From Pascua guehoae (Eukaryota; Basidiomycota; Tremellomycetes; Trichosporonales; Trichosporonaceae), in the NCBI GenBank assembly GCA_001600415.1, contig BCJX01000002.1, positions 1,620,255-1,684,254 on the forward strand: a stretch of DNA of 64,000 bases, written 5' to 3'. The notes beneath the pieces were generated by a model that was given only the letters and a program-made list of their open reading frames with translations, was not told the origin of the DNA and ran no database searches. Positions 32,232 to 45,300 of the stretch are shown in pieces (position 1 is the first letter of the stretch; each line of letters begins with the position of its first letter). The translations under genes were made by a program, and so were the position numbers.

Positions 32232-34885
32232 CTAACGACGGTTCCGTCCTCCTTCGCCCACCACGCCCATGGTCGTGCGCTTGCTCGCAGCGACGGCCGC
32301 GGCGTCGAGCTCTGCCTCGCGCTGGATACGCTCAATCTCCTCGAGGAGAGGGCGGTACTCTTCATAGCGTGCGGATGCGAGTTCTGCCGTTAGCTGTTAG
32401 CCCGCGTAGATGTTGGCAGGACACCAAGTCTCCAACCAGAGCCGCACTCACGGAAACCCTCGCGGCGCAGTGCCTTGCCCCTGTTTGCGCTCTTCTCCCA
32501 CGCCGTGGCGGCCCAGTACTGCCGTGTGCGCTCGTAGAACATGCGCAAGTTTTCGCCCGGCAGCGGCGTCGACATGACGTCTTCTTCCGACCGTGTCGTG
32601 TCCTTTGTGACGCCCATGAACGTTGTAGCCTTTTTGCGCAGCGCCTCGCGCTCGGCCTGGGACAGCGCCGCGTGCCGCGCTTCCTTTGCGTCTTCGTCTT
32701 CCTCCTCGTCCTCGATGGCCGCCAGCTCGGCCTCTTCGGCCTCTTCGTCGTCGTCATCATCGTCGTCGTCGTCATCGTCCGAGTCTGAGAACCCGCCGTC
32801 CTCGTCGTCCGAGCCCTTCCACTCGAGCTCGTCCAGACCCGTACCGCGCAAGTGGTTGTACCGGTCCAGCTTTTCGAGGTTGAGTGTGACAAAGTCGTCC
32901 AATGTGTATTCACGGGCTGGGTTGGTCGTCTCGAAGATGCCACCATAGCTTGAACGTCAGCCACACGGTACAGTGGGTCGTGGGCGGTGTGCATGCGAGA
33001 GCACTCTACCCCATACCAGGTAGACCACCCTACTCACATAAACAGCGTATTCTTCACAATCGCCAACATCGTGTTGTACCGTGTCAACGGGATCGACTTT
33101 TGCGGGTCATCTGCGTCGTCCTCGGGCTCGTCCACGGGCATCGGCGATGGCGACGGTGATGGCTCGGCCGCCTTGGGTTCTCCCTCACCCTAAACGCGTT
33201 AGCCAAACAGCCATCCAATGTACCGTATGAGCTCACCTCGTCGTCATCGCCGTCATCGACATCCATATCCTCGTCGTCATTATCCTTCTCGACAGCGGCG
33301 ACCACCTTCTTGGCGCGCCGCTTGCCTCCAGGCTTCTTCTTCCGCTTGAGGTTGAGGCTCACCCACCGCCCGTTCCCGGCTGGGTTGTAGGCAAACCTGG
33401 GAGTTTAGCACATAACAAAATGCGTCAACTCACAAGTCGTTGTAGAACACACTCTCCATGCTCTCCTCGTCCTTCTCCTCGTCCAGCACTCCGCCAAAGA
33501 GCACACCCATGCCCTTACTCGCCCAGTGCGTCATGGAGCAGCCTGAGCGGAGCGACGGCGCGTATCCGATCTTCTTTCGTCGCTCCCACTTGAGCTTGGA
33601 CAGGTCCGTGTCCATCCTGTTGGGTAAGCCATAGTTGAGGGAAGGGCAGCCAAGGCCGCGCCACACGGCCAAGCTACAATTGTTTATGTAAACACCACAG
33701 GAGGAGAGGAGGGCGAGGCAGCAATTAAACATGAAGAAATTCAAATGATCATTTGCAAGATCGATATCCCACTTACCTCAAGAGCCACGCATCGTCGAGG
33801 GGCACACCCTTTGGCCGCGTCCCCTTGACATATTCCTTCCTGTAACCGCCATACAAGATGGCACCTTCAGGGCAGGGAATAAAAGAGAAACCACTTCGGG
33901 GACTGGGGTCAGCTCGCCTCTTCCTTGACGGAGCTCACCCTGGAGCGCGGTCCTTGTCAATGTGCTCAATCTGATGCCATTTATACGTTTCGGTGTCAAA
34001 GATCCAAAGATCAGACAGGTAGTTGGCTGAGAGGTCAGCAACTCCCGCACAACGGCCACCTCACTTTTGACGCCGACGTCAATAAACCCGCCAAAGAGAA
34101 TGACGTATTGCTTCCACAGCACCATCCTGATCATCAGCTAAAATACCGGCTGACGTGACGCACCGGTGACCACTACGACCAGAGGGTCCGCGCTTAAACT
34201 CGACCTTGTCCCACGAGTGCGTCTTGCACGAGAACAGCCACATGTCCTTGTAGTGATGGAAGCTAGTCTGGGTAGGACTCGCGTACTCGCCGCCTTAGTT
34301 GTGAGCTTCGCTCCGCGTTCTAATAACTCACCAAAGATGAGGATGCCCCCGCCCTCGGCCAAACCGGGGCCTGCAACACCAGCGGCACTGCTGCGGGGAG
34401 CGGGCGCGTTGCCGCTCTTGTACTCGCGCCACTCGTCCTTGACTACATCGTAGCGCAGGACCGAGGGGTAAAACGTCGCGCGCTGGCCGTCAAAGTACTC
34501 GCCAAAGAGGAGGTAGAGGTGGTTGCTTTCCGACGCCGCCGTTGACGGAGAAGCAAGGAACAAGGCGCCCGTGCGCGGTGGCGGAGGTGACTCGAGCGTG
34601 GTCACGATGTTGGCGGCGAGCTTGCCCCGTCAGAATGGAGGTATTGCACGCAGCAAGAAATAATTCATCGTGGCATAGACTCACAGCCTCCATCTCAGCC
34701 TTGTACCGAGAGAGGATCGCGTCGAGGTCGTCATCGTCGTCGTCGGCCGTGTTTTTGGCTGCCTTGCCCTTTCCCTTTGTGGTCGCTTTGATGGCGGCTG
34801 CCTCTTTTTTGGCCGCTTTGGATGCTTGCTTTTCCTTTTTAGAGGCCTTTGCGGCAGCCTTTCCTGCCGATTTCTTCGGAGGCAT
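32232..34885 (-). CDS. KEL3: Kelch-repeat protein, KEL3/KLHDC4-like
   Basis: Eleven minus-strand exons: 34885-34685, 34620-34332, 34293-34164, 34126-34065, 34026-33939, 33893-33777, 33616-33434, 33396-33237, 33189-33038, 32948-32452 and 32383-32232, giving 676 aa. The N terminus is Lys/Ala-rich (MPPKKSAGKAAAKASKKEKQ) with a six-Asp run. A kelch propeller follows, with blades such as HLYLLFGEYFDG, ILIFGG, KDMWLFSCKTHSWDKVEF, YVILFGGFID, YLSDLWIFDTETYKWHQIE and GAILYGGY. The C-terminal part has acidic runs and the conserved FYERTRQYWAATAWE helix typical of KLHDC4/Kel3 proteins. The molecular role is poorly known. It is divergent from SPT16. Confidence 0.93.
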
Positions 34886-35433
34886 TGTAAATGATGATCA
34901 GGTGTGTGTTTGTGTTTGTGATTGTTGTGGGTGACTGTTGTGGGCGACTTTAGGGCAATCAGCAATCAGCACCCGCGCGTCTGTCATGACGTCTGAAATC
35001 GCAGTACCTTGCTAAAGTGGAGGTGGAGGTCCACGTGAGATGCGCCATTGCCACAAGCGATGCGGGCTCATAATACCGATATAATGCCGAGATTGCCACG
35101 GGCTGGAGGGCGAGAGAGCGCGTCTTGTGGCACATGGAAATGCGCGCGTCACCCAGCAGGCGGCCACTGGGCAAGGGAGGGAAGGTTGTGGTCAGTAGCC
35201 ACTCTGTTCGGCTCGACGCGACTTGGATCCTCCCCTCCCCTCCACCCTACCGTACAGTCAACTCCAACTTGGCATCTCGCAACAACACTCTTCTCACAAC
35301 ACACCACATTTCTTTCCTTCCTCCTCCCCCTTTCTTCCTTCCTTTCTTCCAACAACAAAATCAACACAACACATCGGCTTGGCAAGGTCTCGAGGAATAC
35401 ACCACCCCCCATCCTCACCTCCGCCGCGCCACC
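34886..35433. promoter_or_regulatory. Divergent promoter region of KEL3 (-) and SPT16 (+)
   Basis: 548 bp between start codons. It contains TGACGT at 34987-34992 and CACGTG at 35032-35037, 40 bp apart. The SPT16 side ends in a pyrimidine-rich leader (CTTTCTTCC-type runs). Confidence 0.55.
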
Positions 35434-38400
35434 ATGACCGACGTCAAGCTCGACTCGGACGTCTTCTTCCGCCGCGCTCAGAAGATCTTCGACGCCTGGG
35501 AGGTCAGTGGCGAACAAGCGGCAGACAGCGTCAGGGCAGACCTGCCTGCTGCCCGTGTAGAAGTGTATCGTGCTGACGTGTGTGCTTGTTCCAATACGGC
35601 TCTTCCACTATTTGTGCTCGTGGTTTGCTCGATAATTTCCAACAATAGCAACCCGTCGTCACGGACGTGTCGGCTCTCCTCATCTTCCTCGGCGATGCTA
35701 CGGATGACGCGCCCACGTTCAACAAAACGGCTGCTCTCCAGGTATGTACCGTAGCTGGCGGACACTCGCCTTCCCTCAGGGGCGCCACCGGGCGCAGCCA
35801 CAACAACTGCCAGTTCGGGACGTCTCCAGACTCGTTGCTGACACAATACTAGACATGGCTTCTCGGCTTCGAGTTCCCGTCGACACTCATGCTGTTCTGG
35901 AAAGACAAGCGCAAAGTGACCTTTGTCTGCAGCTCCTCCAAGGGTGAGTAGTCAACCTTCTCCACGGCCTAGCTGACTTTCCTAGCGAAGATTCTCCGTC
36001 AGCTGCGATCGCAGGGCGGAATCGAGGTCGATGTGCGAGTGCGGGCTCCCAAGGACGCGTCTACAGCCAGTGAGCTATGAGATTCCTACCAGCGGAATTG
36101 CAGCTTACAGTACAGGCGTACTCCCTGACCTCGTCCTTGAGCTTGGTGACTCCAAGGTCGGCAACCTGCCAAAGGACAAGGCGACGGGCAAGCTCGCGAC
36201 GGAGTGGAACCAGGCGTAAGTTGCGACCGTAACCCCCGAGTTCATGCTAACGGTCTAGTGTTACCAACTCCAAGGCTGGCATGCAGTTTGTGGACGTGTC
36301 GGTTCCAGTTTCGTCCATCCTGGCGGACAAGGATGCCGATGAGCTGGTGAGCTCAACTGGTTGGAGCACCGCTGACCGTCCAGAAATCCACCGTCACTGC
36401 CGCGCGCCTTACGTCGACCTGTATGACCCACTACTTCAAGTCGAAGATGGAGGCGTTGATAGACCGCGGGACCAAGATGTCGCACGAGGCGTTCTCTCAA
36501 CTCATCGAGGAGAAGATTGGCAACGATGAAAAGAGCGCCGACATGAAGCTGTGGAACAAGAACCCCCAGCTCGGCGATGTCGATTTCACCAACACGGATT
36601 GGGTCTACTCGCCAATCATTCAGTCGGGTGGCGAGTACGACCTCCGGGTTTCGGCGTACTCGAACGAGAACAACCTCAAGCCTGGCGTTATTCTCTCCAG
36701 TCTCGGCATCCGCTACAAGTCGTACTGTGCAAGCATGGCGCGCACCTTCATGATCAGCCCCTCCAAGGTGGGTCCCAGATCTGGTAATCACCGCTGACCC
36801 ATCAGAAGCAGGAGGCAAACTTTTCGACTCTCCTCGAGGCTCGTCAGGAAGTGCTCAAGATGTTGAAGTCGGGTGCGGTTGTCAAGGACGTGTACAACGA
36901 TGCGGCGGCGTTCCTTCAGGCCAAGGGTCTGGGCGACCATTTCGTCAAGAACATTGGATTTGCGACCGGCATCGAGTACCGTGACAGCTCGTTCCTCCTG
37001 GCGGCGAAGAACGACCGCAAGCTCAAGGATGGCATGATTCTCATCGTCACTCTTGGCTTGCAAAACCTCACGGAGAAGAAGGACTCGTACAGTCTTCTTC
37101 TGTCGGACACGGTCAAGGTTGGCCCCAACGGCGGCACCTTCCTTACCGAGGGCTGCACGAGGTTGCGCGATGTTGTCATGGAGCTCGATGTGAGTGCAAG
37201 GCATTTGACTCTGAAGCGGACTGACAGGCGCAGGACTCGGAGTCCGAGCCAGAGCCCGAGCCGCAACGCAAGAAGGTGACCAACGGCAAGGCGAATGTCA
37301 AGAATGGCAAGGCTGCTGTTGTCCATCACGCAAAGTCGCCTACGAAAACTCGCGCTCAGGCCGCCGGCAAGAACACCCGTGGAGCTCAGCGCGAGCAGAT
37401 TGAGTCAACTACAGCGCAACGCATCAAGACTCACCAGGCTGAGCTGCACCGCCGACGCCAGGAGGAGGGTCTTCGGAAATGGGAGGGCGGTGCTGGAGAC
37501 AAGGGCAACGAGCGCCAAAAGGCGATCAAGCGTTACGAGTCGTACAAGCGCGAGGAGCAGCTGCCGAGTGCGGTCCAGGACCGCCGGATCTACGTCGATG
37601 AGGCGCGCCAGTCCATCATCCTGCCCGTCAACGGCTTTGCCACACCCTTCCACATCTCGACGATCAAGAATGTTTCCAAGGTTGAAGAGACGGAGCACAT
37701 TGCCCTTCGCATCAACTTCCAGTCACCAGGACAGATTGCCGGCAAGAAGGAGGATATGGTGAGTTATAAATTTCACGATCTCGTCTAACACCTCAGCCCT
37801 TTGAAGACCCCGACGCAACATTTATTCGCTCCATGACGTTCCGATCAAAGGACCACCGCCACATGCTCAAGGTGTTTGACGCCATTACGCAGCTAAAGAA
37901 GGCGGCGACAAAGCGTGACGCCGAGCGCAAGGAGATGGCGGACGTTATTGAGCAGGAGAAGCTCATTGAGATTAAGGGCCGCCACCCATACGTCCTCAAG
38001 AACGTGTTCCCGCGTCCTGCTACAGAGGGCAAGAAGTCGGACGGCAACCTCGAAATCCACCAGAACGGTCTCCGCTTCCGCCCTGACGGCCCGGGCTCAA
38101 AGATTGGTGCGTCAGTCCTAGTAGGCGTAGCTGACGTCCAGACCTCCTGTTCAGCAACATGAAGCACCTCTTCTTCCAGCCGAGTGAAAAGGAGCTCATT
38201 GTCCTTTTGCATGTCCACCTGAGGGCACCGATCATGATTGGCAAGAAGAAGACTTGGGACGTGCAGTTCTTCCGTGAAGTCTCGGACATGAACTTTGACG
38301 AGACGACCGGCAAACGTCGCAAGGCGCGGTACGGCGACGAAGACGAGATTGAGGCCGAGCAAGAGGACCGCAGGCGGCGAGGCGAGCTGGACAAGATGTT

Positions 38401-39255
38401 CCAGTCGTTTGCCAAGCGCATCTCGGACGCGGCGTCGGCGGCGCAGTACGAGCTCGACGTTGACATTCCATTCCGCGAGCTCGGATTCAACGGTGTGCCG
38501 CACCGCACCAACGTGCTCCTCATGCCCACGACCGACTGCCTGGTGCAGCTGAGTGAGATGCCGTTTACGGTCATTACGCTGTCCGAAGTCGAGCTCGTTC
38601 ACTTTGAACGTGTGCAGTTTGGCCTCAAGGCGTTTGACATTGTGTTTGTGTCCAACGACTTTAAAAAGCCGGTTGTGTCCATCAACTCGATTCCTGTCGC
38701 GCACCTCGACAACGTCAAGGAGTGGCTTGAGTGAGTTGCCATACTGGACGTAACGCAACTGACAATCAGCTCTGTCGACATTCCAATCTCCGAGGGTCCC
38801 GTCAACCTGAGCTGGGCGCAGATCATGAAGACGGTCAACGACGACCCGTACGAGTTCTACAAGGAGGGCGGCTGGGGCTTCCTCACTGGTAGCGGAGACG
38901 TAAGCGAATCCATTGCATGACAACAGCTGACATTAGTCCGACTCTGAAGAGGAGAGCACGGACGGATCCGTGTTCAATGGCGGCAGCGACGACTTTGACA
39001 TGTCGAGCAGCGACGACTCTGAATCCGAAGGCTACTCGGACGAGTCGGACGATGACTCTGACGCGAGCGGTGACTTTTCGGACGAGAGCGGCGAGTCGTG
39101 GGACGCGCTGGAGCGCAAGGCCAAGCGGGGTGAGTGCCACGTGCAGCGTGTGATGGGGCAGTGCTGACATGGACCCAGCCGACGACAAGCGTGCTACCAA
39201 TGGCGAAGAGTCTGACGATGGCCGCAAGTCGAAGAAGAAGGGTGGACGCCGGTAG
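35434..39255 (+). CDS. SPT16: FACT complex subunit SPT16 (histone chaperone)
   Basis: Fourteen exons (35434-35502, 35649-35741, 35853-35943, 35986-36069, 36104-36215, 36259-36346, 36384-36767, 36806-37189, 37228-37758, 37797-38106, 38142-38730, 38770-38899, 38937-39129, 39179-39255) give 1,044 aa. The N-terminal third is the inactive aminopeptidase-like domain ([39 protein letters not shown]). Then come the dimerisation region, the PH-like middle domain ([20 protein letters not shown]) and a long acidic Ser/Asp/Glu tail that binds histones, ending in a Lys-rich patch (KSKKKGGRR). With Pob3/SSRP1 it reorganises nucleosomes during transcription and replication. Length is normal. All junctions preserve frame, with CTGAC/CTAAC branch sites. 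Confidence 0.97.
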
Positions 39256-39396
39256 ATTGTGTAGCACTAGTGTATGGAGTGGCGCGCGCGTATGCAGCCA
39301 GCAGTCATCATGTGATTGATGTTTGAATCTTCTAGGAGCACTGCATCGTCCAGTCTGCAGTGCAGTGCAAACTACTACGAGATACTGTAGAACAAA

Positions 39397-42300
39397 TTAC
39401 TCGTCGCGCTGGCTGTGCGACTTGTTGTACGTTTCCACCACTCTGAGAAATGACGTCAGCACAAGAATACCAGCAACATTTGTCCTTGACCCACTTTGCA
39501 ATCTTGCGGAAGAGCCACTCGCGCCCCGTCTGCTCTGCAATGGGTAAAAACGGCCCGGGCGTCCCGCCGCGCAACGTGAGGGCAATCCCGCTCTGCTCGA
39601 GCGAGAGGCTCTGCAGCTCGTCAAAGGGTACCTGCCAAATGACGCGCATCTTGCGCAACTGGACAAACAGCAGGCGCTGGTTTGAGAGAATGGCCACGGC
39701 GTCGTCGGCGGGAATGTCGAGGTGCGCCACATAGCTCTCGTTGAAGTAGGCGCCCGCATCGAGGTCCTTGAGCCACGACTGGCCGAGGGCTTCGCGCGCC
39801 GAGAAGGACTGTGTGGTGTCAGTGTACATGCAGTGGTGGGACCTCGACAGGACATACCCGAAGCACACCGTCCGACCCAATAAAGCGCGGCAGGCGCACG
39901 CGGTCAATGTCGTTCTGGTCAAACACGGTCGTCGTGTTGCGCACACCCTCGGCAGACGCCGAGACAAAGTCCATGAGTCCGACCACGGGTTTCGTAAACA
40001 GTCTGCCGTGTTAGCTGAGCTTCAACGCATATAGGGCCTGGGGACGTACCCGACAAAGCCCTTGCCGACACCCCTGGCAAAGCCCGCCGCGCCGCCCTTT
40101 TCGGCGCCCTCCATTGGCATGGCCTGGCGTTAGTTGACATTGACATGGGACAATTATCAACTCACAGCAACACCCTCAAAGGCGCTGGTGACAGAGTCTG
40201 CGAACGCGCTCGCACCTGCTGCGACGCCGTACCTTTGGTGTCAGCTAAGGAAGGTATGAGCCGTTTCAGCTTACAGGGCATGCTTGGGCTTGTTGCGCTT
40301 CTGAGTCATGCGCCGCTTGGTCTGGTAGTCCTGGTCAAGGGTAGCTGCGGACAAGCCCTTGCCAATACTGCTGGTGAACTTTGACATCGAGTCGGTCAGA
40401 CCAAACACCGTCTTCATCGCGAGCGAAGTCGCGCCCTGTTGCGTCAGCTTCTGTCACACGCATCCTCGGTTGAAACACACCCTCGCGATTCCAAGGCCGA
40501 TATCCCTGTTGCCGTGCATGACAAAGCCCTGGTATGGTTCGTAGAAGAAGTCTGCAAAGCCCGAGCTGATATTGTTGAACAGCCCGACGGGGTTACCGAG
40601 GAAGTCTGCAGAGCCGAGCACACGGTAAATCTGCGCAACCGCTTGCTCCTGATAGTGCAGGATGATGCGCTCCTGGAGCTCGTTGCTGCTCAGGCGGACA
40701 TTGTCGAGGAAGAGCGCGCGGAACTCGACGGGTGCGGCGTTGACGTTGCCGAGTGTCATTGTGAGCGCATTCAGAGCATAGTAGAACGGGTTGCGCGTCG
40801 ACACCCTGGTGGGTTAGCAAGTATCAAATCCAGGCACCCACTTGTCATCCACGTTGACGCGGTCCGTACGCATAAACGAAATCTCGAGCGAGATTGGCTG
40901 CAGTTGAAGCGACTCGAAGAAGATGTCGGCTTTCTGGGAGGCGCTGTCTGGCTCGTGAATCTCCTTGGGGTACTCGATGAGGGTACTACAGGTTAGCTTT
41001 CGGCTCAGGTGTGCGAGATTCTCACTCTTTCTGCGGTTCGCGCCACGTCGCATCCTTGAACTTGGTAAAATCGATGAGAGCCATGACAAAGTCTTCGTCG
41101 AGCTCGACCGTCATGGCCTGCAGGAGAATGGACGCGTACTTGACAAATACAACACCGTGTGCTGGGTCGGTCAGCATTGTCACCGTGAACGCAACTTACA
41201 TTGATCCTTGAGGATCGCGCACGAGGCTTGCAGCGTTGGGTGTGACTCGAGTTCCTTGCCGTCCTTGGGGACAACCGTAGGGTAAAAGATGATGGGGAAG
41301 AGGCCGCCAAAGAGCTGGTTGTCGATTTGGATCCACTTGCAGTCGATGAACATGCCATAGTATGTAGCGTAGTCGCTGTACCCAACCTTGAGGCCGCGGA
41401 GGGAGATGTACATTAGTTCATCGGGTCGCTTGGTCACGACCGAAATGCCAATGCCTTCCAACTCGACAAGGACGGTCAAGCTGGCCTTCTCGTTACCAGT
41501 CTCGGTCACAAAGTCGGATGACGAAAGGCTGACTTGGCTCTCGGATGCGACGCGTGACATCGAGTTCGAGTTGCTTGGTGAACGAGCGAGCTTGTAGACG
41601 TTGGACTCGGGGCTGTAGTTGGAGATGGTCACCAACTGCGAGTTGCCGTCGGCTGCAACGTCGATTGAGATGGTCTGTGACGTTCCCCCAAGTGATTGGG
41701 CCTGGTGGGTTAGCACAACACGCGAAACCGCGGCACCCACAGGAACCTTGACTGGCGGCTGCACTCCAATAGCCATAACGTCGATTGGCCGGGAGAGCTG
41801 AAGTCCACCTGTGGACAAGAGGATGCGCTTGTCCCGGGATGTGGGCCAGTCCCAAGTATACTCGACCGTCTCATGAGGCGGCAGATCACGCTCGATGTAG
41901 GTGTTGGGATCTCCTCCGTCCTCGGGGTTTCGCTGTTGGTCAGATATGTAGTTTAGTGGGAACAAATGTCACTGCTCACAGCTTGCTTGAACTTGAACGG
42001 CACCGCCGTGTCATTGCGCAACCTGATCGGCCATGGTTCAGTCTCCCTGGAGACGAAGATGAAGATGCTCGACCCTTCAATGTGCGTCTGAACACGCATG
42101 AGGTATTGCTTTGTGCCACTCCTCGTCTCGCGCTGCAGGCGCAGATGGATCTTGCCAATGTCGCTAATGTTGAACGGCGCAGACCACTTGAGCTCGCCGC
42201 CTCCCGCGTCAAGCGCGATGCGGAGCTGCATCCTGTCCCTACTGCTCAGGTAGCGGATCGCCTTGCGCTGTCCGGCAGCTACGCTAGCGAGGGGACGTGG

Positions 42301-45300
42301 GTCCGAGTTCTGTCGCACCTGGATACCGTACGAGAACGAGTTCTTGATCAGGAAACGCGGCTGCAGAGTGATGACCTTCGTGAGCTTGTACTGGGACAGT
42401 TAGCACGGTACCGACTGGTACCGACTTCCATATATATCATGACTTACCTTGCCCAAGCCCTCAGCATACGACAGGCCGACGTAGTACATCTTGTCGCCCT
42501 TCTCGGATGGCATGACAATCTGCATGTCCGCCGCACTGGGCTCGAACGAGAGCGGCTGGATGGTAAGCGGAATTCTCGGCGAAAAGCATGGTTAATCACC
42601 TGTGACAGCCGCGAGTCGGCAACGCGGAGGAAGAGCTGGTTGCGACGGTCGTCGTTGGGGAAGCTGAACACTAAGGTATGAGCAATGCCATTGTGAGGAT
42701 TTCAGACTCACTGAACGGGGTTGGCGTCTCATTCTGGAAGTCGGCTGGGCGAGTTAGCTAGCTCCTCAAGGCAGTGTTTAAAACTCACTGGCAAACCTGT
42801 CCCTGCCAGCAATTGGCCGCGCACCACCCAACGTTGCGCGCATGGAGAGGTCAAACGGTAGGCCCGTCTTGTTGATAATGATGAACGGGCTGTATACCTG
42901 GACCCTGAACGCGCCGCCAGAATTGGGGAACGTGTAGTAGTGCAGCTTGAGCTGGAGCTTCAGACCCTTCGGATCGGTGAGGTAGAAGTAGTGTTCAACT
43001 GGCAGCTCGGGGTCGTCCGTATTAATGATCGCGTAGTCGCTCTGCTTGAACGCTGTGGTGTCAGCTGAGTTCCACTGGCCAGACGCGATAACTTACGTGT
43101 GTCCTCGGGTGCCACGCTGAGAAGCAGGAGATGACCCAGCTCAACAGTGTGGATAGGGCTCGTCCCGCCCTTGACAAGGAAGTTGCTCGAGCTCAAGGTT
43201 GTTGCCTTGTCGTGGATACGGAACTTGAGGTCGTACGGGAGCAGGTTCTCCAGCTCGACTGGCGCACGGAGCGTGAGTGACATGCGTGGATACAGGCGCG
43301 CTGTCGGGTCCTTGGCGTTGAAGTTTGCCTGTGCCTGGAAGTAGAACGCTGGCTCCTTGGGAGTCATGTGCTTGCAGCTGATGGGGCGGATTGGACGTGC
43401 AAGTAGCTGGCGCCAGTGCAGAGGCGTAGACCACCCATAGTCAAAGCCAAAGCCACGCAGGGGCCGGAGTCGGAAGCGTTTATCGTACACAGCCTCGAAC
43501 GGCACAGGGAATGACTCTCCCGGGTCTTCTCGTTAGCTGAAGCTCAACACGCGTACACGTACCAATCTTCATAACGGTTCCAGACGCCTTGCCGTGCGCG
43601 TCCACCACAACCATCTCCACTGGCAAGCTGGTCTGGTTGTCCACAGTAAGAGTTGAGCGCAAGGTGATGACCTTGATATTGTCCTTGAGCTCAATCTCGC
43701 ACATGAGCTGGTACGTGACCTTGTCGACACGTGGGCGGAGGTTGAGGACATGGTCGCCTTCGCGGTCGACAGAGATTCCACGGACAGGGTCCCACTTGAT
43801 CTGCGCGTCTGGCAGCTCCAAGCCAAACGAGTTGTGGCGGAAAGCAGACACATTCTGGTGGTCGTCAGTATTTCAGCTGCCAACTCATTAGGAGCCCAAC
43901 ACTCACGTCACGAAGAGTCTGACGGTCTTCAAAGTACCAAGGCACATCCGCACCGTCATCAAGGACCTGTCGCTTCTTCCATGGGATGGAGCCGAGGTCG
44001 TCGCTCTCGGGCCAGACTGCAATGGGCATACCTGTGCGGTTACGCATACGGAACGGCGCGGCGGGGCCACGCTCCTTTACGCGCTCGCCCTCCGTGCTGT
44101 ACAACGTCAAAGAGGTAATACCGAGCTCGATGAACGACGACGTAATGCTCAACTCGCAGCGCTGGTCGGCCGAGATGCGCACCGACAGCGGGTTGATACC
44201 ACCTGGCTCTGTCATGGCACGTGACACGTTGACGTCAAACTTCCATGGGTCCATGAGGGGTTCAAAGTAAGAGTTGGACAGGTTGAAGTAACGGATCGCA
44301 GTCGTGAGCGAGGTTGCCATCTTGAGCTCGCTTGACCAGTCGGTAACGAGTACGGTGAGCTCGCTCGTTGAGAGATGCATGATCGGCATCTCCTGCATGT
44401 CTCCGATGAAGACAAACTGGAAGCCCTGGACATGCATCTTGAGGTGCTCCTTGGACACAAGGATCTGGGTGCGCGGTTGCGCGCCAGACGATCCACGCCG
44501 ACGGCTGACCGACTGTCTGCGTGTCTGCGCCCGTGGTGGGGCAAGGCTTGTGGTCGTAGTGACAGCTCCAGGCGAATCGTCAATGGCCGAGATGCTCGCG
44601 CCCTGTCGCACGGGGCTGGTGCTGGCATCTTTCTTCTCCTCACCCTCACCCGATCCCATCGCCTTGGTCGCCGCAGCTGTAGCCTTGTTGACAATGTCGA
44701 GGATGAGGTTCATGTCACCGAGCGATGCACGGAAGATGATGGCGACCGGGACGTCGATGTCAAAGACGGTCATTTGTTGGTGGCCACGCTGCCGTGTATC
44801 CAGCGAGAGTGTCATGCTGACGTCGTCGAGGAAGCTCACCCTGTCGTCCGGCTTGTCCATCTGTCCGAACGACATGCCGAGTTTGTCCACATGGATAGCC
44901 ATAATGTTGCTCTGCGACACAAGAATCTCCTTAATCGAGAGCTGGATCGCTTGAGTGCGCGGGTTGGTATCGTCGGCGAGGACAATGACAGTCGAGTTGA
45001 CAATGTCGATGCGGAAGGAAAGCGAGCCCGCAGCGGTCTCTGCTACTTGGGCTGCTTCTTCCCCTTCCTCCTCGACCGGTTCAGGTGAGACCTCACCCTT
45101 GAAGGGAGAGACGGCAAACTCGAGTAGGGCTGCCAGAGGCTCCACGGCTAGAATAAAACGGGGACTGTCGATGGTGACAATGGCCAGGGCCGACTGGTCT
45201 GTCGATTTGGTGTACTGGACCATTCTGGATGTCAGCGGATTACTTGCGGTACACTACACACGTACATCTGGTTGCCGTCATGTTCCAGCATCGGCACGAT